Origin: Gammaproteobacteria bacterium | GTDB taxonomy: Bacteria; Pseudomonadota; Gammaproteobacteria; UBA6186; Azoamicaceae | Direction: 5' to 3' | NCBI GenBank assembly: GCA_030431675.1 | Contig: JAUIIV010000008.1 | Span: 1-46,596 of the forward strand | DNA: 46,596 nt | Shown: in pieces, positions 38,908 to 46,596 of the stretch | Layout: each line of letters begins with the position of its first letter | How positions within the stretch are numbered: position 1 is the first letter of the stretch | Made by a program: the position numbers and the translations under genes | The notes under the pieces: model-generated | What the model was told of the DNA's origin: nothing | Seen by the model: the letters and a program-made list of their open reading frames with translations, nothing else | The model's database searches: none

Positions 38908-41900
38908 TTACTTATCTTCTAGTTCAATACTTATGCCCAACGAACGTATCTCTTTAACCAATACGTTAAACGATTCCGGCATCCCAGCCTCCATACGATG
39001 ATCTCCATCGACGATATTTTTATACATCTTCGTCCTACCAGAAACGTCATCAGATTTAACAGTTAACATTTCTTGTAGGGTGTATGCCGCACCATATGCC
39101 TCAAGTGCCCATACCTCCATCTCACCAAATCTTTGACCACCAAACTGTGCCTTACCACCGAGTGGCTGTTGGGTAACCAAACTATATGAGCCAGTAGAAC
39201 GAGCATGCATCTTATCATCAACCAAGTGATTCAATTTCAGCATATACATATAGCCTACTGTTACTGGTCGCTCAAACTTCTCGCCCGTACGTCCATCATA
39301 TAGATTTGTTTGTCCACTCTCAGGCAAACCAGCAATCTTTAGCAGCTGCTTAATCTCTGGTTCCTTAACACCCTCAAATACAGGAGAGGCTGTTGGTACA
39401 CCCATAGACAAGTTCTGTGCCAATTCTAACAACTCTTCGTCACTAAATTGTGTCAAATCTAATTTACGTCTATCTGACGTCTTCATATGAAACTGTAAAT
39501 TATATATTTGATCTAAAAAGTCACGAATTTCTTCGAGGCTAGCTTTGTCACGCAACATAATTTTAATCTTATTGCCCAGACCTTTGGCAGCCCAACCTAA
39601 GTGGGTTTCCAATACCTGACCAATATTCATACGTGATGGCACCCCTAATGGATTCAAAATAATATCCACAGGTGTTCCATCTTCTAGGCGTGGCATATCT
39701 TCAACTGGAACAATAGTAGAAATAACACCCTTGTTACCATGACGACCAGCCATTTTGTCCCCAGGTTGGATACGACGTTTAACCGCTAAAAATACTTTCA
39801 CAATCTTTAGCACACCTGGAGCAAGATCATCACCTTGCTTCACCTTTTTAGTCTTTTCTTCCAAGCTTTCGTCATGCTCTTTACGCAACTGCTCCAACTG
39901 CTGTGCTGCAGCTTCTAGCTGCTGAGTGACCGCATCGTCTTTTAAACGGATTTGGAACCAATCAGCACGCTCAACAGTTTGCAAATAATCACTAGTAACT
40001 TTAGAGCCAGATTTAAGTGACTTAGGACCACCTGCAGCAACTTGACCTTCTAGCAATATAGCTACACGCTCATAAAGATCATCTTCACGAATCCTAAATT
40101 CATCGCCTAAATCTTTCTTGATTAATTGAAGAGCTGCTGTCTCTATCTCTAATGCACGATCATCTTTCTTCACTCCATCACGAGTAAAGATTTGCACATC
40201 AAGTACCGTACCACTGATACCAGTAGGCACACGTAAAGATGTATCTTTAACATCAGAAGCTTTCTCACCAAATATAGCGCGAAGTAATTTTTCTTCTGGT
40301 GTTAATTGTGTCTCACCTTTTGGCGTCACTTTACCAACCAAGATATCACCAGCTGTAACTTCAGCACCAATGTAGACAATACCAGCATTATCTAATTTAG
40401 ATAATGCATGCTCACCAACGTTAGGGATATCAGGAGTAACTTCTTCCGAGCCAAGCTTAGTATCACGTGCAACACAAGTTAACTCTTCGATGTGGATAGT
40501 AGTAAACTCATCTCTTTCTACTACTGCTTCAGATACAGCTATAGAATCCTCAAAGTTAAAACCATTCCATGGCATAAATGCCACCATCATGTTCTTACCT
40601 AACGCAAGCTCACCTAAATCCGTAGAAGGACCATCTGCTAGAACGTCTCCAGCAACAATCTTGTCACCAACTTTTACTAATGGCACCTGGTTAATACAAG
40701 TGTTCTGATTAGAACGTTGATACTTAGTCAGATTATAAATATCTACACCAGTCTCACCAGCTTCTGTCTCTTCTACTTTAATTACTATACGTGAGGCATC
40801 TACAGAATAAACTGTACCACTTCTTCTAGCATTTACTGTTACACCAGAGTCCGTCGCAACCACACGTTCCATACCAGTACCAACTAACGGCTTCTCAGCA
40901 CGTAAAGTAGGCACCGCTTGGCGTTGCATGTTTGACCCCATAAGTGCACGGTTAGCATCATCATGTTCTAAGAATGGGATTAATGAAGCAGCCACTGATA
41001 CCATCTGACGAGGAGAAATATCAATAAACTGCACCTTATCAGTAGTAGTCAAAGTAGATTCATTACCATGACGACAAGGTACTAAGTCATCAGTCAACTC
41101 ACCCTTATGATTCACAGTAGCATTAGCCTGTGCAATTACGTATTGTCCTTCTTCAATTGCGGACAAATATTCAACTGTATCAGTTAATTTGCCGTCTACT
41201 ACCTTACGGTAAGGAGTTTCCAAGAAACCGTATTTATTAGTACGCGCATAAACAGCTAATGAGTTAATCAAGCCAATATTTGGACCCTCAGGTGTCTCAA
41301 TTGGGCATACACGACCATAGTGAGTATTGTGTACGTCACGCACCTCAAAGCCGGCTCGCTCACGTGTCAAACCACCTGGGCCTAAAGCTGATACCCTTCT
41401 TTTATGTGTTACTTCAGATAACGGATTATTCTGATCCATAAACTGCGATAGCTGGCTAGAACCAAAGAACTCTTTAATAGTCGCCGATACTGGTTTAGCG
41501 TTAATTAGATCTTGTGGCATCAAAGATTCAGATTCCGCTAAGCTTAATCTTTCTTTAGCTGCACGCTCTACACGCACCAAGCCAACGCGGAACTGGTTTT
41601 CTACCATTTCACCCACGCTACGTACACGACGATTACCTAAGTGATCAATATCATCAATATCGCCACGTCCATCACGAATATCAATCAATGTCTTGAATAC
41701 AGCGATAATATCTTCTTTACTTAGTGTGCCAGAACCCTCTATTTCATCACGGCCCACACGCCTATTGAATTTCATACGTCCTACAGGAGAAAGATCGTAG
41801 CGCTCAGCATTGAAGAATAAATTCTGGAACAACTGTTCAGCAGACTCTTTTGTAGGTGGCTCGCCTGGACGCATCATGCGATAAATTTCTACTAATGCTT

Positions 41901-43038
41901 CCAATTTGCTTTTAGTAACATCAACCCGCAATGTGTCAGACATATATGGACCATGATCCAAAGTATTTGTATAGATAGTTTTAATGTCTGAGATGTTCTG
42001 CGCTCTGATTGCTTCTAAAACCTCTGGGGTGATTTCTGCATTAGCTTCTACCAATACTTCCCCACTCTCTTTATCAATAATATCTTGGGCTATAGTTTTG
42101 CCAATTAATTGCTCACTAGAAACACGCAAATTATCTAGGCCACCTTCTTCCATCTGTCTAATATGACGTGGAGTAATTCTTCTACCAGCCTCAACAATAA
42201 GTGTTCCATCTGCAAGCTTAATATCTGTAAATGCAGTTTCACCACGCAATCTGCTAGGTACCAATTCTAAATCAATAGCACCTGCAGCATCTAAGTGATA
42301 AGTATCAGTTTCAAAGAAAAGTTGTAAAATCTCTTCAGCAGAATAACCAAGCGCGCGTAATAATACAGTTGAAGGCAATTTACGTCTTCTATCTATACGC
42401 ACATAAATACAACCTTTAGGGTCAAATTCAATATCTAACCAAGAACCACGATAAGGGATAATACGAGCTGCATATAACAACACCCCTGATGAGTGAGTTT
42501 TACCTTTATCATGTTCAAAAAATACACCTGGTGATCTATGTAATTGCGATACCACCACTCGCTCAGTACCATTAATAACGAAAGTTCCATAACTTGTCAT
42601 TAACGGCAATTCACCCATATAAACTTCTTGCTCACGCACGTCTTTAACAACTTTAGAATCTGCAGGAGCTTCTTTGTCGTATATTACAAGGCGACATTTT
42701 ACTCTTAGTGGAGCAGCGTAGGTTAAGCCACGCACAGTACATTCTTTCACATCAAATACTGGCGTACCCAAGTGATAACTTACATACTCTAAAACTGCAT
42801 TTCCTGAATAACTCTCAATGGGAAATACAGAAGTAAAAGCGTTTTGTAATCCCGTATCTTCACGATTAGCATCAGCAACATCTGGCTGTAAAAATTTTAA
42901 ATAAGATTCTTGTTGAATCAACAATAACCCGGGTACTGGAACGTTTGATATATCAGAACCGGCCCCTAAATCAGCGCGCACGCGTTTCTTCTCGGTTAAT
43001 GATAGTTTGGGCTCTTCAATACTGACCAACTCTGCCAT
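38908..43038 (-). CDS. rpoB: RNA polymerase subunit beta
   Basis: Beta forms the other half of the active cleft and binds rifampicin. The 1376-residue protein is slightly longer than in E. coli (1342). The rifampicin pocket reads [20 protein letters not shown] with the usual residues, so no resistance change is seen. The C-terminal [20 protein letters not shown] is canonical. It follows rplL after 96 bases that contain a strong attenuator-type hairpin. Confidence 0.99.
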   Translation of the reverse strand: MAELVSIEEPKLSLTEKKRVRADLGAGSDISNVPVPGLLLIQQESYLKFLQPDVADANREDTGLQNAFTSVFPIESYSGNAVLEYVSYHLGTPVFDVKECTVRGLTYAAPLRVKCRLVIYDKEAPADSKVVKDVREQEVYMGELPLMTSYGTFVINGTERVVVSQLHRSPGVFFEHDKGKTHSSGVLLYAARIIPYRGSWLDIEFDPKGCIYVRIDRRRKLPSTVLLRALGYSAEEILQLFFETDTYHLDAAGAIDLELVPSRLRGETAFTDIKLADGTLIVEAGRRITPRHIRQMEEGGLDNLRVSSEQLIGKTIAQDIIDKESGEVLVEANAEITPEVLEAIRAQNISDIKTIYTNTLDHGPYMSDTLRVDVTKSKLEALVEIYRMMRPGEPPTKESAEQLFQNLFFNAERYDLSPVGRMKFNRRVGRDEIEGSGTLSKEDIIAVFKTLIDIRDGRGDIDDIDHLGNRRVRSVGEMVENQFRVGLVRVERAAKERLSLAESESLMPQDLINAKPVSATIKEFFGSSQLSQFMDQNNPLSEVTHKRRVSALGPGGLTRERAGFEVRDVHNTHYGRVCPIETPEGPNIGLINSLAVYARTNKYGFLETPYRKVVDGKLTDTVEYLSAIEEGQYVIAQANATVNHKGELTDDLVPCRHGNESTLTTTDKVQFIDISPRQMVSVAASLIPFLEHDDANRALMGSNMQRQAVPTLRAEKPLVGTGMERVVATDSGVTVNARRSGTVYSVDASRIVIKVEETEAGETGVDIYNLTKYQRSNQNTCINQVPLVKVGDKIVAGDVLADGPSTDLGELALGKNMMVAFMPWNGFNFEDSIAVSEAVVERDEFTTIHIEELTCVARDTKLGSEEVTPDIPNVGEHALSKLDNAGIVYIGAEVTAGDILVGKVTPKGETQLTPEEKLLRAIFGEKASDVKDTSLRVPTGISGTVLDVQIFTRDGVKKDDRALEIETAALQLIKKDLGDEFRIREDDLYERVAILLEGQVAAGGPKSLKSGSKVTSDYLQTVERADWFQIRLKDDAVTQQLEAAAQQLEQLRKEHDESLEEKTKKVKQGDDLAPGVLKIVKVFLAVKRRIQPGDKMAGRHGNKGVISTIVPVEDMPRLEDGTPVDIILNPLGVPSRMNIGQVLETHLGWAAKGLGNKIKIMLRDKASLEEIRDFLDQIYNLQFHMKTSDRRKLDLTQFSDEELLELAQNLSMGVPTASPVFEGVKEPEIKQLLKIAGLPESGQTNLYDGRTGEKFERPVTVGYMYMLKLNHLVDDKMHARSTGSYSLVTQQPLGGKAQFGGQRFGEMEVWALEAYGAAYTLQEMLTVKSDDVSGRTKMYKNIVDGDHRMEAGMPESFNVLVKEIRSLGISIELEDK

Positions 43039-43070
43039 GCTAGATCCTCTGAAAGTTTAGGTTAAACGAC

Positions 43071-43113
43071 AAAAAAACCTGTAGGCGATTGCATAAATGC
43101 AGTCGCCGTACAG
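43071..43113 (-). terminator. rplL-rpoB attenuator hairpin
   Basis: On the minus strand an imperfect stem of about 15 bp (TACAG-side at 43109-43113 with 43079-43083, and GGCGACTGCA with TGCAATCGCC, one C-A mismatch) closes a 4-base loop and is followed by TTTTTTT (43077-43071). It lies between rplL and rpoB, where E. coli has a partial terminator that sets the lower level of beta and beta' relative to L7/L12. The same role is likely here. Confidence 0.85.
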
Positions 43114-43134
43114 ATTTGAGCACTAATATGCGAA

Positions 43135-43509
43135 CTACTTAATTTCAACAGTTGCACCAGCTTCTTCAAGCTGCTTCTTGAAATTTTCCGCATCTTCTTT
43201 AGATACACCTTCCTTCAATGGTGCAGGAGCGCCTTCTACTAAGTCTTTTGCTTCTTTCAAACCTAGACCAGTAATTCCACGTACTGCTTTAATTACGCCA
43301 ACTTTGTTGTCGCCAAAAGCAGCTAATACTACTGTGAACTCAGTTTGTTCTTCTGCAGCAGCAGCAGCGCCAGCAGCAGGAGCTGCAACGGCAACAGCTG
43401 CGGCAGCAGAAACATTAAACTTCTCTTCCATAGACTCAATTAATTCTACAACATCCATAACGCTCATTTGCGCTATAGCATCTAAGATTTCTTCTTTTGA
43501 AACGGCCAT
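43135..43509 (-). CDS. rplL: Ribosomal protein bL12 (L7/L12)
   Basis: bL12 forms the multi-copy stalk that recruits translation GTPases. The 124-residue product starts [20 protein letters not shown], has the Ala-rich hinge (residues ~36-52), and the C-terminal domain with [20 protein letters not shown]. The ATG at 43509 gives the family start. It is 19 bases after rplJ. Confidence 0.98.
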   Translation of the reverse strand: MAVSKEEILDAIAQMSVMDVVELIESMEEKFNVSAAAAVAVAAPAAGAAAAAEEQTEFTVVLAAFGDNKVGVIKAVRGITGLGLKEAKDLVEGAPAPLKEGVSKEDAENFKKQLEEAGATVEIK

Positions 43510-43528
43510 TTGTTTTCTCCAAATATAA

Positions 43529-44050
43529 TTACTGTTTACTATCGCGGACTGCAGCAAAAGTTCTAACTAGCTTAGCGTGCGGCTCTGCCATAGTGCGTAC
43601 CAACTTGGTAATTGGTGCTTGCATTACAGACATTAAGCGCGCAATAGCTTCGTCTTTAGTTGGCAATTTAGCCACGGCATCAAGTTGACTAGCATCAAAT
43701 ACTTGGCCCCCTAAAGAAATAGCTCTCACTTCAAGCTTGTTATGATCTTTGGCGAAGTCACGCATCAAACGCGCTGTCGAACCAGGCTCATCACTAGAGA
43801 ACGCTAGCATTATTGGGCCAACTAATGAATCATTCATAGATTCATAATCAGTACCAGAAAATGCAATACGTGCTAGAGTGTTACGAACTATACGTAGCTT
43901 AATATTGGCGTTACGCGCATTAGCACGTAATTCCGTCATCTCTGAAGATGTAAGACCACGATAGTCTGCAGCCACAACCGACACAGCATTTGCTGCAACT
44001 TCTGCAACCTCTGCGACAATTTCTTTTTTCTCTTTGAGTTTTAGCATCAT
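43529..44050 (-). CDS. rplJ: Ribosomal protein uL10
   Basis: uL10 anchors L7/L12 dimers at the stalk base and in E. coli represses its own operon through the leader RNA. The 173-residue protein has [25 protein letters not shown] split across residues 14-38 and [11 protein letters not shown]. Two adjacent ATG codons (44050 and 44047) are possible starts. An L10-type leader structure lies upstream. Confidence 0.97.
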   Translation of the reverse strand: MMLKLKEKKEIVAEVAEVAANAVSVVAADYRGLTSSEMTELRANARNANIKLRIVRNTLARIAFSGTDYESMNDSLVGPIMLAFSSDEPGSTARLMRDFAKDHNKLEVRAISLGGQVFDASQLDAVAKLPTKDEAIARLMSVMQAPITKLVRTMAEPHAKLVRTFAAVRDSKQ

Positions 44051-44103
44051 CTCGCTATTACCTCACAAAAGTTATTGTCAATGTAAAGCGCTTTCACACT
44101 TTA

Positions 44104-44155
44104 CCCGTCTGCGTAGGTATAATTAAGGGTTACCCCACCTACGGTCTTTGACGGC
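44104..44155 (-). promoter_or_regulatory. L10 leader (autoregulatory RNA) of rplJL
   Basis: In the 170 bases between rplA and rplJ the minus strand folds as CCGTC-aaaga-CGTAGG, a loop, then CCTACG-ca-GACGG. The inner stem CGTAGG/CCTACG and outer stem CCGTC/GACGG are separated by an asymmetric purine-rich internal loop, the layout of the kink-turn bound by L10(L12)4 in the L10 leader family. It ends about 55 bases before the rplJ start. I found no certain promoter in this gap. Confidence 0.75.
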
Positions 44156-44220
44156 AACAAACATTAATCACATCAGCTGCCGTCTCATCTGCCAACACTT
44201 ACGTGCCGACAAAATTCAGT

Positions 44221-44901
44221 TTATATTGCTACTTGTAGTCCAGGACCCATAGTGGTCGACAAAGTAGCTTTCTGTAAATATGTACCTTTAGCGGTGCTAG
44301 GCTTAGCTTTACGCAAATCGGCTAGCAAAGCTTCAAAATTGTCCTGCAAGTCATCAGCACTAAAGTTAATCTTACCGATTGAACAATGAATAATACCGTT
44401 TTTATCTACACGGTAACGTACTTGTCCGCCTTTAGCGTTTTTAACTGCCTTAGCAACATCTGGGGTCACCGTGCCTACTTTAGGATTAGGCATTAAACCA
44501 CGTGGACCCAATACTTGACCCAAACGACCAACCAAGCCCATAGCATCAGGACTTGCAATAACTACTTCAAAGTCCATATTGCCAGCTTTGATACTGTCGG
44601 CTAAATCTTCCATACCAACAACATCTGCACCAGCTTCTTTAGCAGCATCAGCATTTGGTCCCTGTGCAAATACCGCAACACGTACAGTTTTACCTGTACC
44701 ATTTGGTAAAACAGTAGCACCACGTACTGTTTGATCAGACTTGCTCGCATCTACACCAAGCTTGATGCTAATATCAAAGCTCTCAGGAAACTTAGCGGGT
44801 TGTAGGCTTTGTAACAAAGTTACTGCGTCTTTAAAATCATAAACCTTTCCAAGTTCAATCTTTTCATTAATTAGCTTACGCTTTTTACTTAATTGTGGCA
44901 T
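44221..44901 (-). CDS. rplA: Ribosomal protein uL1
   Basis: uL1 forms the mobile stalk at the E site and in E. coli represses the L11 operon. The 226-residue protein has the two-domain L1 fold and the signature [19 protein letters not shown]. Its ATG shares one base with the rplK stop. Confidence 0.98.
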   Translation of the reverse strand: MPQLSKKRKLINEKIELGKVYDFKDAVTLLQSLQPAKFPESFDISIKLGVDASKSDQTVRGATVLPNGTGKTVRVAVFAQGPNADAAKEAGADVVGMEDLADSIKAGNMDFEVVIASPDAMGLVGRLGQVLGPRGLMPNPKVGTVTPDVAKAVKNAKGGQVRYRVDKNGIIHCSIGKINFSADDLQDNFEALLADLRKAKPSTAKGTYLQKATLSTTMGPGLQVAI

Positions 44902-45347
44902 TAAACTACCCCCTCTACTTCCAAGCCCATACTACGCGCAGAACCAGCAATAGTGCGCACCGCTGCATCAATATCTGCTGCGGTCAAATCAGGCTCTTTT
45001 ATCTTGGCAATTTCTTCTAACTGCGCTCGCGTTACCTTACCTACTTTTTCTTTATTTGGTACACCACTACCTTTAGCAACTTTAGTGATTTTCTTAAGTA
45101 GTACTGCAGCTGGAGGAGTCTTCAACTCGAAATCAAAAGAACGATCATTGAATACTCTAATAACTACAGGAATTGGTGTGCCTTTTTCTACATTAGGCAA
45201 GGCTTCTGTTTTGGCATTAAATGCTTTACAGAATTCCATAATGTTAACGCCGTTTTGTCCAAGAACAGGACCTACTGGCGGCTGTGGAGTTGCACTACCA
45301 GCTGGTATTTGCAACTTAATGATTGCTTCAACTTGTTTTTTAGCCAT
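44901..45347 (-). CDS. rplK: Ribosomal protein uL11
   Basis: uL11 is part of the GTPase-associated centre and needed for the stringent response. The 148-residue protein starts [19 protein letters not shown] and has [19 protein letters not shown]. The ATG at 45347 gives the family start; four extra in-frame codons lie upstream. It follows nusG by 84 bases. Confidence 0.98.
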   Translation of the reverse strand: MAKKQVEAIIKLQIPAGSATPQPPVGPVLGQNGVNIMEFCKAFNAKTEALPNVEKGTPIPVVIRVFNDRSFDFELKTPPAAVLLKKITKVAKGSGVPNKEKVGKVTRAQLEEIAKIKEPDLTAADIDAAVRTIAGSARSMGLEVEGVV

Positions 45348-45431
45348 CTTAAACCTCACTTTGGGTACAAACGCTGCTAAGGCTCCCCGCTTTTATTTCA
45401 CTACAATGCTTACCTAAAAGGTAAAAATATC

Positions 45432-45971
45432 TTAGCCTTTTTCTACTTGGCTAAAATCTAAATCTACTGGTGTAGAGCGACCAAATATCAATACCGCTAC
45501 ACGCATACGGTGCTTATCGTAATTAACCTCTTCAACTACACCATTGAAATCAGCAAAAGGCCCATCAATAACCCTGATAACCTCTCCAGCCTCAAACAAT
45601 GTCTTAGGTTTAGGTTTCTCAACGCCTTCTTGAATTCTTTGTAATATATTTTCTGCTTCTCGGTCAGAAATAGGAGCAGGTCTATCAGATGTACCACCGA
45701 TAAAACCTAAAACTTTTGGCGTAGAGCGCACCATATGCCAAATCTCATCATCCATTTCCATCTGCACCAAGACATAACCCGGAAAGAATTTACGCTCACT
45801 CTTACGCTTCTGGCCAGATCTGATCTCCACTACCTCTTCGGTAGGGACCATAATTTCACCAAACTTATCTTCTAATCCCTCTGTTCTAATCCGATCTAAT
45901 AGTAACTCTTTAACTTTAGATTCGGAGCCAGAGTAGGCGTGCACTACATACCAACGCTTCACCACAGTCAC
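45432..45971 (-). CDS. nusG: Transcription factor NusG
   Basis: NusG binds RNA polymerase, links it to Rho and to the ribosome through S10. The 179-residue protein has the NGN domain ([25 protein letters not shown]) and a C-terminal KOW domain ([20 protein letters not shown]). It abuts secE with no gap. Confidence 0.98.
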   Translation of the reverse strand: MTVVKRWYVVHAYSGSESKVKELLLDRIRTEGLEDKFGEIMVPTEEVVEIRSGQKRKSERKFFPGYVLVQMEMDDEIWHMVRSTPKVLGFIGGTSDRPAPISDREAENILQRIQEGVEKPKPKTLFEAGEVIRVIDGPFADFNGVVEEVNYDKHRMRVAVLIFGRSTPVDLDFSQVEKG

Positions 45972-46355
45972 TTACACCGCCCCCTTTATCATCCAAGCAA
46001 CAACTCTTATAAGTACCGCGTCGATAGACCACAACACTATGCCCATTACAAATACCATCACAATCACTGCAATTGTTGACTGTATAGTCTCTTTGCGTGT
46101 CGGCCAAACTACTCTACGTAGCTCAACCATTGATTCTTGCCAGAATGTAATAAACGCGCGACCAGCTGCAGTACGCGAAACTAATGCCAATGAGGCTACC
46201 AAAGCAGCAGCCATAGCGCCTATACGCCATAGCAATGGCTCAGAAACAAAATAATACTGACCAGCTACTGCGCTAGTAACTAAAACTGCTACTAATCCCC
46301 ACAATAAGCTGTCCAATTTTGAATTCTGATTTTCCACTCTTGCTACCATAGTCAT
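45972..46355 (-). CDS. secE: Preprotein translocase subunit SecE
   Basis: SecE clamps SecY. The 127-residue protein is the long, three-helix form of gammaproteobacteria. The essential amphipathic segment and third helix are clear: FWQESMVELRRVVWPTRKET (~75-94) followed by a hydrophobic helix. It lies between tRNA-Trp and nusG as in E. coli-type clusters. Confidence 0.97.
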   Translation of the reverse strand: MTMVARVENQNSKLDSLLWGLVAVLVTSAVAGQYYFVSEPLLWRIGAMAAALVASLALVSRTAAGRAFITFWQESMVELRRVVWPTRKETIQSTIAVIVMVFVMGIVLWSIDAVLIRVVAWMIKGAV

Positions 46356-46368
46356 AACCTAAATTCAT

Positions 46369-46444
46369 TGGCAGGCCAGGAGGGCTTCGAACCCCCAACC
46401 TGCGGTTTTGGAGACCGCCACTCTACCAATTGAGCTACTGGCCT
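46369..46444 (-). tRNA. trnW: tRNA-Trp (anticodon CCA)
   Basis: A 76-base cloverleaf on the minus strand: acceptor AGGCCAG/CTGGCCT, D arm GCTC...GAGT, anticodon stem GCGGT/ACCGC with loop CTCCAAA (anticodon CCA at 46411-46409), T arm GGGGG-TTCGAAG-CCCTC, discriminator G and an encoded CCA tail. It lies between the second tuf and secE, a common position for this tRNA. Confidence 0.98.
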
Positions 46445-46455
46445 ATCTATACTTC

Positions 46456-46489
46456 GTGGAAGGCAGAATTTATTGATTCTGCCTTCCAC
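46456..46489. other. Perfect 14-bp hairpin between tuf and tRNA-Trp
   Basis: GTGGAAGGCAGAAT (46456-46469) and its exact complement (46476-46489) enclose a 6-base loop. On the minus strand no T run follows, so it is not a simple terminator for tuf. A processing site that frees tRNA-Trp from the tuf transcript, or protection of the tuf mRNA 3' end, are more likely. Confidence 0.8.
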
Positions 46490-46498
46490 TAGTAATTT

Positions 46499-46596
46499 TT
46501 ACTCCACGATTTTAGTAACTACACCAGCGCCGACAGTACGTCCACCTTCACGTATCGCAAAGCGTAAACCTTCTTCCATCGCAATCGGTGCAATCA
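46499..46596 (-). CDS. tuf: Elongation factor Tu, copy 2 (3' end only)
   Basis: The last 32 codons and stop of a second tuf gene enter from the right edge. The bases are identical to 25658-25755, encoding the same C-terminus ([11 protein letters not shown]). Its place before tRNA-Trp, secE and nusG is that of tufB in gammaproteobacteria. The rest of the gene is outside the window. Confidence 0.95.
   Translation of the reverse strand, partial: IAPIAMEEGLRFAIREGGRTVGAGVVTKIVE

Noticed and set aside
34710..43038. Antisense open frames within rpoB and rpoC
   Set aside because: They are short, have no recognisable domains or ribosome sites and are expected shadows of long conserved genes.

Overview
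The window looks like a gammaproteobacterial chromosome segment, AT-rich, from a host-associated and probably intracellular organism. Its backbone is the standard gammaproteobacterial order. Read right to left on the minus strand it runs: tuf (second copy, cut by the window edge), tRNA-Trp, secE, nusG, rplK, rplA, rplJ, rplL, rpoB, rpoC, then rpsL, rpsG, fusA, tuf, the S10/spc/alpha ribosomal protein genes from rpsJ to rplQ, then uvrA (opposite strand), an MFS transporter and ssb. The lifestyle clue is an NTT-family ATP/ADP translocase together with proteins carrying eukaryote-type domains: ankyrin repeats, an F-box-like segment, an IQ-like motif and atypical dual-specificity phosphatases. This combination suggests Legionellales/Coxiella/Berkiella-like bacteria. 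The assignment is inference; no rRNA is present.

Layout. 1-165: probable end of an ISL3-like insertion sequence next to ssb. 165-5578: ssb, MFS, uvrA, ubiC and a GFA/CENP-V-fold zinc protein whose first zinc motif lies upstream of any ATG. 5575-12104: accessory island with a type IV pilin, a DUSP23-like phosphatase gene broken by one stop codon, an intact homologue, a small membrane protein, an ankyrin/IQ protein, an unknown 173-aa protein and tlc. 12236-29995: one nearly gap-free ribosomal protein/EF-Tu/EF-G/RpoA run with a consensus promoter before rpsL, an internal promoter before rpsM and a terminator after rplQ. 30211-34635: second accessory island (cytochrome b561, exostosin-like glycosyltransferase, F-box/ankyrin protein, second pilin, and a gene broken by one frameshift and two stop codons). 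34668-46596: rpoC/rpoB/rplLJAK/nusG/secE/tRNA-Trp/tuf, with a terminator after rpoC, an attenuator hairpin between rplL and rpoB, and an L10-type leader before rplJ.

How it fits together. The core genes make the translation and transcription machinery and the Sec channel. The accessory genes sit at exactly two junctions of the conserved order, rpoC/rpsL and rplQ/uvrA. At the first, the str operon carries its own consensus promoter; at the second, tlc does. Tlc would import host ATP, the eukaryote-like proteins are candidate secreted effectors, and the pilins would serve a type IV pilus. Two genes in the islands are visibly decaying, which suits ongoing genome reduction. The most unusual items are the single-stop phosphatase pseudogene beside its intact paralogue, the ankyrin/IQ and F-box/ankyrin proteins, and the likely AUU start of the GFA-like gene. 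I did not recognise a wholly new multi-gene system.
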